Shown one piece after another: positions 33,341-40,635 of a stretch of 49,016 bases of DNA. The translations under genes and the position numbers were made by a program. The number at the start of each line of letters is the position of its first letter. Positions within the stretch are counted from its first letter, which is position 1. The notes beneath the pieces are model-generated. The model did not search any database. It was not told the DNA's origin and saw only the letters and a list, made by a program, of their open reading frames with translations. Origin of the DNA: Terriglobales bacterium (GTDB lineage Bacteria > Acidobacteriota > Terriglobia > Bryobacterales > Bryobacteraceae); assembly GCA_021372245.1 (NCBI GenBank), contig JAJFUV010000122.1:1-49016 (forward strand), given 5' to 3'.

Positions 33341-34579
33341 ATGAATCCCTTACCTCCAAACCAGCAGCAAGCGCTCGTTGAGCGCCTTATGAGCGCGTGC
33401 GGTGGCGCGTATTCACCCGAGACGCGGCGCAAGTATTTCATCACCGGGCCGCAGTGGGCGGGCTCTTATGAAGGTAACGCGCTGTTTTACGCCAAGACGC
33501 GCGAGGCCGTGGGCTTCGAGGATGTCATCCGGCATTACGCGGAAGTCGGCGTAGGCTACTGGTGCACGCATGACAGCGACGTGATCCCCACCGAGTTGCT
33601 TGGTAAGGACGGTCAGTGGGAGATCGTAGAGAAGATCAAGAAGACGCTCGCAGCCAACGGCCTGGAGTGCTCGATGGTGACCACCGAGACTTTCTGGCAC
33701 GCCGTGTGGGCCGGCAGCCCGGCGGCCGAAGCGCCGGAAACCCGCGAGTACGCCAAGTTCCGCGTAAGGAACATGGTGAAGGTAGGTCATGAACTCGGCG
33801 CGCGTTACGCCGTCTATTGGCCCGGCAACCTGGGCTACTACGTCCAGGGCGCCATCGATGAGATGCAGACGTTGAAGTGGTACGCCGACGCGCTCAACGC
33901 GGCCTGCGAGATCGACATCGAGATCGCCGCCAAGCGCAAGCGTCCCACGCTCAAGCACTGCATGGAGGCCAAGCCCTTCGAGCCGCAGGCCGAGATCCTG
34001 CTGCCGACGTCCGATGCCATGCTCGCCTTCATCGGTTCCGGCGTGTTGACGCATCCGGAAATGGTCGGTCTGAACCCCGAGTACCTGCACGAACTGATGT
34101 GGGGCGGAGCGCCGCGCGCGGCCCTGGCCAGGGCACTGATGGCGGGCAAGCTGTGGCATTTCGACATCAACGACGGCTACCGGCTGAAGCACGACGTGGA
34201 CATTGCCGTGGGCCTGGTGAATCCGCTCGACTGGCTCAACGTGCTGGTGCTGCTGCGCAGCCACGGCTATAACGGACCGTTCAATCTGGACTTCAAGCCG
34301 CCACGCACCACCAGCAACTTCGGCGTGTGGAAGATCAGCTTCCCCACCGCGGTGGACCGCTTTATCACGCTGTGGGAGATGGCCGGCGAGGTGATGTCGG
34401 ATCCGATCATCAAGGAAGCCACCGACGCCATGAAAGCTGGAGGAGGAGCGAAGGACCCGACCGACGTGGACCAGGTCGTGGCCGCCAACCGCGAACTGCT
34501 GAGTCTGCACGAACTGGTGGCGCACCGTATCTTCCAGATCCTGGTGGGTCAGAATCGCGGCCGCGTGTTAGCAGGTTAA
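33341..34579 (+). CDS. Xylose isomerase family sugar isomerase
   Basis: 412 residues from ATG 33341, with GGAG upstream. The full xylose isomerase active site is present with Actinoplanes-like spacing: His77 and Asp80 (CTHDSD), Glu209 and Lys211 (MEAKPFEPQ), Glu247 and His250 (NPEYLHE), Asp275 (HFDIND), Asp285 and Asp287 (KHDVD), and Asp317 (DFKPPRT). These bind two divalent metals and carry out aldose-ketose isomerisation in the cytoplasm. Overall sequence differs from textbook XylA, so the sugar could be xylose, glucose, rhamnose or another aldose. It follows two GH106-type genes, 22 bases after the second one, and may process the sugar they release. Confidence 0.85.
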   Translation: MNPLPPNQQQALVERLMSACGGAYSPETRRKYFITGPQWAGSYEGNALFYAKTREAVGFEDVIRHYAEVGVGYWCTHDSDVIPTELLGKDGQWEIVEKIKKTLAANGLECSMVTTETFWHAVWAGSPAAEAPETREYAKFRVRNMVKVGHELGARYAVYWPGNLGYYVQGAIDEMQTLKWYADALNAACEIDIEIAAKRKRPTLKHCMEAKPFEPQAEILLPTSDAMLAFIGSGVLTHPEMVGLNPEYLHELMWGGAPRAALARALMAGKLWHFDINDGYRLKHDVDIAVGLVNPLDWLNVLVLLRSHGYNGPFNLDFKPPRTTSNFGVWKISFPTAVDRFITLWEMAGEVMSDPIIKEATDAMKAGGGAKDPTDVDQVVAANRELLSLHELVAHRIFQILVGQNRGRVLAG

Positions 34580-34585
34580 GCCGTC

Positions 34586-34726
34586 ATGAACTGGTGGAAG
34601 CTTCCAGGCGACATCGTCATTCGCGGCAAGAATTCCACCATCTACATCCCGCTCACCACCTGTCTGGTGGTGAGCGTGGTGTTGACTTTCGTAGTGAACG
34701 TTATCTTGCGGTTCTTCAGGAAATAG
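34586..34726 (+). CDS. 46-residue DUF2905-like membrane microprotein
   Basis: A short frame (MNWWKLPGDIVIRGKNSTIY...) of 46 residues. LPGDIVIRGKN followed by a Y-I-P-L-T-T-C segment and one hydrophobic helix (about 20-42, ending LRFFRK) matches the second half of DUF2905 proteins, which normally have about 70 residues with a first helix. That first helix is absent, and a stop codon (the TAA of the isomerase gene) is in the same frame 9 bases upstream, so the N-terminus cannot be longer. ATG 34586 is 7 bases after the isomerase stop. No function is known. The stop is 13 bases from that of the convergent gdhA gene. Confidence 0.65.
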   Translation: MNWWKLPGDIVIRGKNSTIYIPLTTCLVVSVVLTFVVNVILRFFRK

Positions 34727-34739
34727 CTTCGACTGCGTC

Positions 34740-36005
34740 CTACGGATAGATCCCGCGCAGCCTGGTAGCCTCCACAACGCGCCGGATGGCCAGGATATTC
34801 GCGGCCGTACGCATGCTCACCCGGCGGTCGAGCTTGATCTCCAGCACTTCCGCGAAGGCCTTGCACATCACTTTCTCCAGGCGGCTGTTGACCTCCTGCA
34901 ATTCCCACATCAGGTGCTGCTCGTTCTGGACCCATTCGAAGTACGACACGGTGACACCGCCCGCGTTGCACAGAATGTCGGGGATCACGAACACACCTTT
35001 TTCCTCCAGGATGGCGTCCGCATCCGGAGTCAGCGGTCCGTTGGCCGCCTCCGCCACGATACGCGCCTTGATCGACGCGGCATTGCCGGCGTGGACCATG
35101 TTCTCCAACGCCGCCGGAACCAGGATGTCACAAGGCAGAGCGAGCATCTCGTCCTGGGTGATCGTTTCCGAGCCTGGGAAACCGACCACGCTCCCCGTCC
35201 GCTCCTTGTGCAGCATGAGCTTGGGGATATGCAGACCGTCGGCATTGTAAATGGCGCCGCGTGAATCGCTGACAGCCACAACATCACTTTGCGCGCCATC
35301 CAGCAGGTGAGCCGTTACCGAACCAGCGTTGCCGAAGCCCTGCACCACCACCTTGGCTTCCTTGAGCGACATCCTCAGGTGGGTGGCGGCGCATTCGATG
35401 GTGTTGAAAACGCCCCGGCCTGTAGCCTCGTTGCGGCCCAGCGAGCCCCCCAGGCCGATCGGCTTGCCCGTGACTACTCCCGTTACCAGGTAGCCTCGCG
35501 TCATGCTGTAGGTGTCCATGATCCAGGCCATGATCTGGGAGTTCGTGTACACGTCGGGGGCGGGAATGTCCTGTCCCGGTCCGATGATGGGCAGGATGGC
35601 ATGCGTGTAGCGGCGCGTCATGCGTTCAATCTCGCCCATGGACATATCCTTGGGGTTACACGTGACGCCGCCCTTGCCACCGCCGTATGGGATGTTCACC
35701 ACGGCGCACTTCCAGGTCATCCATGTGGACAGTGCTTTTACTTCGTCCAAAGTGACTTGGGGATGGAAACGGATTCCCCCTTTCGCGGGTCCGCGCGAGG
35801 TGTTGTGTTGTACGCGGTAGCCTGTGAAACAACGGACGTGCCCATTGTCCATCCTGATGGGCAGGCTGACAATCAGCACGCGCTCAGGCTCGCGGATCTG
35901 CGCCCGAACGTCTTCTTCCAAGCCAAGCACGTCCGCGGCGGCCGTGAAATTCTGCAGCGCCTGTTGATAAGGGTTACAACTGGGTACTTCTAGGTTGACT
36001 TCCAA
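34740..36005 (-). CDS. gdhA: Glutamate dehydrogenase (Glu/Leu/Phe/Val family)
   Basis: 421 residues from TTG 36005, preceded by AAGGAG. The substrate domain has KGGIRFHPQVTLDEVKALSTWMTWK with the glycine-rich lysines, and PYGGGKGGVTCNPK with the catalytic lysine. PAPDVYTNSQIMAWIMD carries the catalytic aspartate. The Rossmann domain shows VVVQGFGNAGSVTAH, and the C-terminus holds LEDIL-type AANGPLTPDAD and NAGGVTVSYFEWVQN. Length and motifs fit the hexameric family-II enzymes that convert glutamate and 2-oxoglutarate plus ammonia. It stands near alanine dehydrogenase and argD only loosely (over 20 kb). Confidence 0.95.
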   Translation of the reverse strand: MEVNLEVPSCNPYQQALQNFTAAADVLGLEEDVRAQIREPERVLIVSLPIRMDNGHVRCFTGYRVQHNTSRGPAKGGIRFHPQVTLDEVKALSTWMTWKCAVVNIPYGGGKGGVTCNPKDMSMGEIERMTRRYTHAILPIIGPGQDIPAPDVYTNSQIMAWIMDTYSMTRGYLVTGVVTGKPIGLGGSLGRNEATGRGVFNTIECAATHLRMSLKEAKVVVQGFGNAGSVTAHLLDGAQSDVVAVSDSRGAIYNADGLHIPKLMLHKERTGSVVGFPGSETITQDEMLALPCDILVPAALENMVHAGNAASIKARIVAEAANGPLTPDADAILEEKGVFVIPDILCNAGGVTVSYFEWVQNEQHLMWELQEVNSRLEKVMCKAFAEVLEIKLDRRVSMRTAANILAIRRVVEATRLRGIYP

Positions 36006-36131
36006 CTTCTCTCTCCTTCTCTTGGTATGGTTTGGGTGGCGTTCAACAATCAGGGGATGAGTTTCTGATTATGACGTTGCGAAGGGGCCTCACGCAAGTC
36101 AGCCCGGCAGTGCCGTCAAAGCCGCGCGTGG

Positions 36132-37508
36132 CTACTCTTCGGGCTCGGGGGACTCGCCGAAGTCTTCCTTGCGGTTCTCGAACTTGGTGAACTGCTTGAA
36201 AAACACCATCTTCACGGTGCCCGTGGGCCCGTTGCGCTGTTTGGATAGAATCAGGTCCGCAAGGCCTTTAAGGTCGGCGCGATCCGGTTTGTAAACTTCC
36301 TCGCGGTAAATGAAAGCCACGAGGTCGGCGTCCTGCTCGATGCTACCGGATTCGCGCAGGTCGCTCAGTTGCGGTTTGTGCTCGCCGATGCGCGTCTCCG
36401 GTGCGCGGCTCAACTGCGACAGCACCAGCATGGGCAGGTTGAGATCCTTCGCCATCAGCTTGAGCCCGCGTGAAAGAGCGCTCACTTCTTGCACGCGGCT
36501 TTCGTACTTGCCGTGCCCGCCCATCAACTGCAGATAGTCGATGACCACCAGGGACAGGTCCTGATCCCGCTTCAAGCGCCGCAGCTTCGCATGTATGTCC
36601 ATGAGGTTGGCGCCCGAAGTGTCGTCGATATAAATCGGCGCGTCCATCAACTGGGCGGCAGCGGCGCTCAACTGGCGGCGTTCGTCGGCGTTCAGGTACC
36701 CTTGGCGGAATTTCGAATTGTCCACGCGGGCCGCGGCGCACAGCATACGTGTGAGCAGCGACTCCTTGGACATTTCAAGCGAGAAGATGGCCACCGCCTT
36801 GCGCAGGCTGGGGTGCGTGGCGACGTGCTGCGCGATGTTCAACGCCAACGCCGTCTTGCCCATGGAAGGCCGCGCGGCCAGGATAAACAGTTCGCCCGGA
36901 TACAGGCCGCCGGTCATCTCGTCCAGCTTGAGAAAGCCGGTGCTCAATCCCTTGACGCGTTTGCTCGGATCGAGGAAAGCATTGATGCCGTCCTTGAACT
37001 CGTCGATGATCTGCGCCGGGGTGGACAGGTCGTTGCCGGCGGACGATTCGCCCAGCTTGAGGAAGGCGTCCTCGGCGCCGGCGAGTATCTCGTCGGGCTC
37101 ATCTTTGCCCGCCAGGCAGCGGTCGATTACCTGCTGCGAGTTGAGTATGATCCGGCGGAGCAACGACTTGTCTTTGACGATGCGCGCGTAGCTGTCGAAG
37201 TTCGCCAGTTGCGGCAAGCCGTCGTCGAGCGAAACCAGGTAACTCAGCCCGTCGCAGGATTCCAGTTCACCGCGCTTGAGCAGTTCGTTGGCCAGCGTTA
37301 CACGGTCGATCTTCTCGCCGCGCTCGTACAACTCGCTCATGCGCTGGAAAATCCGCCGGTGCTTTTCCAGGCTGAAGTCGCCGGCCTCCAGCATCCCGGC
37401 CACCTGGACGAAGCTGGCATCATCCATCAGAACGGAGCCCAGCACAAATCGCTCCGCGTCCAGATTGGCAGGAAGTCCCTTCTCGAAGGCTACGTCGGTT
37501 ACACCCAT
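36132..37508 (-). CDS. dnaB: Replicative DNA helicase DnaB
   Basis: 458 residues from ATG 37508; GTG 37535 is in frame but lies inside a likely promoter: TACATT (4 of 6 matches) is 12 bases before ATG and TTTACC 17 bases further. The N-terminal primase-interacting domain starts LPANLDAERFVLGSVLMDD. The RecA-like domain shows Walker A AARPSMGKTALALN, FSLEMSKESLLTRMLC, Walker B LSLVVIDYLQLM, and the C-terminal DLRESGSIEQDADLVAFIYR. It unwinds DNA ahead of the fork as a hexamer. No intein is present. Two DnaA-box-like sites lie upstream. Confidence 0.95.
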   Translation of the reverse strand: MGVTDVAFEKGLPANLDAERFVLGSVLMDDASFVQVAGMLEAGDFSLEKHRRIFQRMSELYERGEKIDRVTLANELLKRGELESCDGLSYLVSLDDGLPQLANFDSYARIVKDKSLLRRIILNSQQVIDRCLAGKDEPDEILAGAEDAFLKLGESSAGNDLSTPAQIIDEFKDGINAFLDPSKRVKGLSTGFLKLDEMTGGLYPGELFILAARPSMGKTALALNIAQHVATHPSLRKAVAIFSLEMSKESLLTRMLCAAARVDNSKFRQGYLNADERRQLSAAAAQLMDAPIYIDDTSGANLMDIHAKLRRLKRDQDLSLVVIDYLQLMGGHGKYESRVQEVSALSRGLKLMAKDLNLPMLVLSQLSRAPETRIGEHKPQLSDLRESGSIEQDADLVAFIYREEVYKPDRADLKGLADLILSKQRNGPTGTVKMVFFKQFTKFENRKEDFGESPEPEE

Positions 37509-37567
37509 GAACGGTTTACCAATGTAGCGACCCACGCAGTCCTGGTAAAGGCCTGCGCGAGAAAACT

Positions 37568-37643
37568 TGTGGATATCTGCCTGTGATTTTCATGCCACTG
37601 TCAACGCTGGAGTTACAGGTAGCCGGCGCACAGGTTTTCCACA
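37568..37643. promoter_or_regulatory. Two inverted DnaA-box-like sites upstream of dnaB
   Basis: TGTGGATAT (37568-37576) reads as ATATCCACA on the minus strand, and TTTTCCACA (37635-37643) reads on the plus strand. Each differs from the TTATNCACA consensus at one position. They are 58 bases apart in opposite orientation, in the gap between divergent dnaB and the 258-residue membrane protein. Confidence 0.4.
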
Positions 37644-37767
37644 AGCGGCCGCAAACATATCCCTCTGAAATTGTTTTACCGCAAATTCCCGTCTCGCGCC
37701 AGAGCCTGCTGGTGCCTGATTTCGCCGCTCCACGATTGCGCCTCCCTGCTAGAATTACATTGACGAT

Positions 37768-38544
37768 ATGGCCGGAGAATCTACAGCGCCGCCGCTTGAG
37801 AATTTCCCCGATCGTCCTTTCTCCTTCTTCCCGCCGATCCTCAACATCGAGCACAACGAATGGCGTTTCGTGCGGTCCAGTTGGGCGGAGCTGCTGGTAG
37901 TGAATTCGAAAACCGGCTTGGAACTGTGGATTCCGCGGCGCCTGGTCGGCGAGATCTCCGAGGTGGACGAGCCGGTGATGATCGTCGGCCTCAACAAGGA
38001 ACTCGAGTACAAGGCCGGCACACTGGCGCCGCACACCCGCCGTGTGATCGACATGCCGGCCCCCGTTTTCGCGCCGCGGACATCGCCGGGCGCGACCGCT
38101 CAGCACGCCCCGCACGCCGGCTTGCACCTGGAGTCGCGCGCCGAGTCCCGCATCGGCTGGCTCATCCTGGGCGCATTGCTAGTGGGCATCGCCCTCACGT
38201 TCCTGGTTGTCAGCATGTCCCGCGGCAGCGGTTCCGGCACGAACATCACCTACAAGCCCGTCCTGCAATCGGAGTTGGGTCTTTCGGCTCAGGACGATTA
38301 CTGGGCCGTGGTGCGTAAGCTCGGCGCGCCTGCCGAGGACCGCTGGCGCCCGGACACGGGAGAGCTGCAATACCGGCTTCTCGCCTACCCGCAGCGGTCA
38401 CTCTTCGTCATCCTCATGGGCCCGGACCGCGACAACATGCGATACATCGGTGCGCTCGACAAGGATTGGAAGCCCATTGATAGCGTAACGCAATCAGGCG
38501 GTTCAAGCACGGCCAGCATGCTGCGCGCCCTGAAAAAGTTCTGA
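37768..38544 (+). CDS. Conserved-looking single-pass membrane protein
   Basis: 258 residues, unrecognised. An N-terminal soluble part (about 1-125) contains FFPPILNIEHNEWRFVRSSW and GLELWIPRRLVGEI. One membrane helix lies at about 129-151 (IGWLILGALLVGIALTFLVV). The C-terminal part (about 160-258) contains SAQDDYWAVVRKLGAP and LLAYPQRSLFVILMG. The N-terminal part is expected inside and the C-terminal part outside, by the positive-inside rule applied weakly. It is divergent from dnaB and has a TAGAAT hexamer 12 bases before ATG. GC-rich third positions support a real gene; it precedes cstA by 24 bases. Confidence 0.7.
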   Translation: MAGESTAPPLENFPDRPFSFFPPILNIEHNEWRFVRSSWAELLVVNSKTGLELWIPRRLVGEISEVDEPVMIVGLNKELEYKAGTLAPHTRRVIDMPAPVFAPRTSPGATAQHAPHAGLHLESRAESRIGWLILGALLVGIALTFLVVSMSRGSGSGTNITYKPVLQSELGLSAQDDYWAVVRKLGAPAEDRWRPDTGELQYRLLAYPQRSLFVILMGPDRDNMRYIGALDKDWKPIDSVTQSGGSSTASMLRALKKF

Positions 38545-38568
38545 CGAATTCGATACCATCTTTTCCTT

Positions 38569-40635
38569 ATGAAGAAATATGCCGGTCATATACTATGGGC
38601 CGCCATCTGTGTCGTGGCGGCGTACTGTTTGGGGGCAATCGCTCTCAACCGGGGCGAACCCATCAATAGCCTCTGGCTGGTGGTAGCCGCGGCCTGCACT
38701 TATCTTGTCGGGTACCGGTTTTACGCCAAGTTCATCGCCACAAAAGTAATGCTGCTCGACAACGATCGCGCCACGCCGGCCGAGCGCCTGCGGAACGGCC
38801 ACGACTTCGAGCCGACCAACCGGTGGATCCTGCTCGGACATCACTTCGCAGCTATCGCCGGTCCCGGTCCCCTGGTGGGGCCGACGCTCGCAGCGCAGTT
38901 CGGCTACCTGCCCGGCACGCTGTGGATCATCATCGGAGCGGTCCTGGGCGGTTGCGTCCAGGACTTCATCATCCTGTGCTGCTCCATGCGGCGCGACGGC
39001 AAGTCGCTCGGCGAGATGGCTCGCGAAGAGATCGGAAAAGTGGGCGGCATCACCGCGCTTATCACGGTGCTGCTGATCATGGTCATTCTGCTGGCCGTGA
39101 TCGCGCTGGTGGTGGTGAACGCTTTGAAGGGCAGCCCCTGGGGCACTTTCACCATTGCGGCCACCATGCCCATCGCCATCCTAATGGGCCTGTACCTGCG
39201 TTACTGGCGCCCCGGCAAAGTGCTCGAATGCTCGATCATGGGCTTTTTGCTGGTGGTAGCCGCTATCTTCGGCGGACAGTGGATCTCGCAGTCGGCCACG
39301 TTCGCGCCGTGGTTCACGCTCTCCGCGATGACGCTCGGCATCTGCATCATCATTTACGGCTTCCTGGCGAGCGCCCTACCCGTCTGGCTGTTGCTTGCGC
39401 CGCGGGATTACCTGAGTACTTTCGTCAAGCTCGGCGTCGTCACATTGCTGGCCCTCGGCATCATGCTGGTGCGCCCGAACCTTGAATTGCCGGCTTTCAC
39501 GCGTTTTGTCGACGGCACCGGTCCGATCTTCGCCGGCAAGATCTTCCCGTTCTGCTTCATCACGATCGCCTGCGGTGCAGTCTCCGGTTTCCACGCTCTC
39601 ATTTCTTCGGGCACCACGCCGAAGATGATCGCCAAAGAGAGGCACGCCCCCTTGATCGGCTATGGAGCCATGCTGTTTGAGGGGTTTGTCGCGCTGATGG
39701 CCTTGATCGCGGCCTGCGTCCTCCAACCCGGCGTCTACTTCGCCGTGAATTCACCGCAAAGCGTCGTTGGCGCGACGCCCGCGGCTGCCGTGGCCACCAT
39801 CACCAGTTGGGGCTTCCCCGTCACCGTGGACCAGATGGAGACTCTCGCCCGCCAGGTTGGCGAACACACACTGTTCCACCGGACCGGAGGCGCGCCGTCG
39901 CTCGCCCTCGGCATGGCCCACATTTTCGCCAGGGGTGGGGGCGGCGAGATGATCCTCGGCTTCTGGTATCACTTCGCCATCATGTTCGAGGCGCTGTTCA
40001 TACTCACCCTCATCGACGCCGGCACACGCGTAGGCCGCTTCATGATGCAGGATATTCTCGGGCGAATATGGAAACCGCTGGGCCGGACCAGTTGGATGCC
40101 CGGAGTCATTGCCACCAGCGCCGCCATCGTCCTGGCCTGGGGCTACTTCCTTATTCAAGGCGTCCGGGACCCCTTGGGAGGCATCAATTCCTTGTGGCCC
40201 TTGTTCGGTATCGCCAACCAACTGCTCGCCACGGTGGCGCTCTGCGTCGCAACCACCATCATCGTGAAGATGCACCGCGCGCGTTTTTTGTGGATTACGG
40301 GGATTCCCATGGTCTGGCTGGTGATAGTCAATTATGTCGCCGGTTACCAGAAGATCTTCTCATCGGATGCCCGCGTGGGATTCCTGGCGCAGGCATCCAG
40401 CCTCGAAGCGACGCTGGCTGCCGGTAACCTCTCCGCCGAACAGATCGCGGAGACCCATACGCTGATCTTCAACGCGCAGTTGGATGCCGTGGTGTGCGGC
40501 GTCTTCCTGATCCTTGTAACCATGATCCTGGCCGACGCGCTGCGTAGCTGGGTCGGCATTCTGATGGGAACGCGCGACGCGAAGACCACCGAGGCGCCGT
40601 TCGTGCAGTCTCGCCTCAGACCGGAGGAACTATGA
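38569..40635 (+). CDS. cstA: Carbon starvation protein CstA family transporter
   Basis: 688 residues with roughly 16-18 hydrophobic helices. The family signature is intact: YRFYAKFIATKVMLLD, TNRWILLGHHFAAIAGPGPLVGPTLAAQFGYLPG, GGCVQDFIILCCSMRRDG, and SGFHALISSGTTPKMIAKE. CstA/BtsT proteins import pyruvate or peptides under carbon limitation. The gene has no clear ribosome site (TTTTCCTT before ATG). Its stop overlaps the ATG of a YbdD-like reading frame; the cstA-ybdD pairing is well known in proteobacteria. Confidence 0.94.
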   Translation: MKKYAGHILWAAICVVAAYCLGAIALNRGEPINSLWLVVAAACTYLVGYRFYAKFIATKVMLLDNDRATPAERLRNGHDFEPTNRWILLGHHFAAIAGPGPLVGPTLAAQFGYLPGTLWIIIGAVLGGCVQDFIILCCSMRRDGKSLGEMAREEIGKVGGITALITVLLIMVILLAVIALVVVNALKGSPWGTFTIAATMPIAILMGLYLRYWRPGKVLECSIMGFLLVVAAIFGGQWISQSATFAPWFTLSAMTLGICIIIYGFLASALPVWLLLAPRDYLSTFVKLGVVTLLALGIMLVRPNLELPAFTRFVDGTGPIFAGKIFPFCFITIACGAVSGFHALISSGTTPKMIAKERHAPLIGYGAMLFEGFVALMALIAACVLQPGVYFAVNSPQSVVGATPAAAVATITSWGFPVTVDQMETLARQVGEHTLFHRTGGAPSLALGMAHIFARGGGGEMILGFWYHFAIMFEALFILTLIDAGTRVGRFMMQDILGRIWKPLGRTSWMPGVIATSAAIVLAWGYFLIQGVRDPLGGINSLWPLFGIANQLLATVALCVATTIIVKMHRARFLWITGIPMVWLVIVNYVAGYQKIFSSDARVGFLAQASSLEATLAAGNLSAEQIAETHTLIFNAQLDAVVCGVFLILVTMILADALRSWVGILMGTRDAKTTEAPFVQSRLRPEEL

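Noticed and set aside
33413..34525. Minus-strand frame of about 370 codons opposite the isomerase gene
   Set aside because: The plus strand encodes all xylose isomerase active-site residues; the opposite frame is compositional.
36489..37586. Plus-strand frame opposite dnaB
   Set aside because: dnaB is unambiguous and the opposite frame has no recognisable domain.
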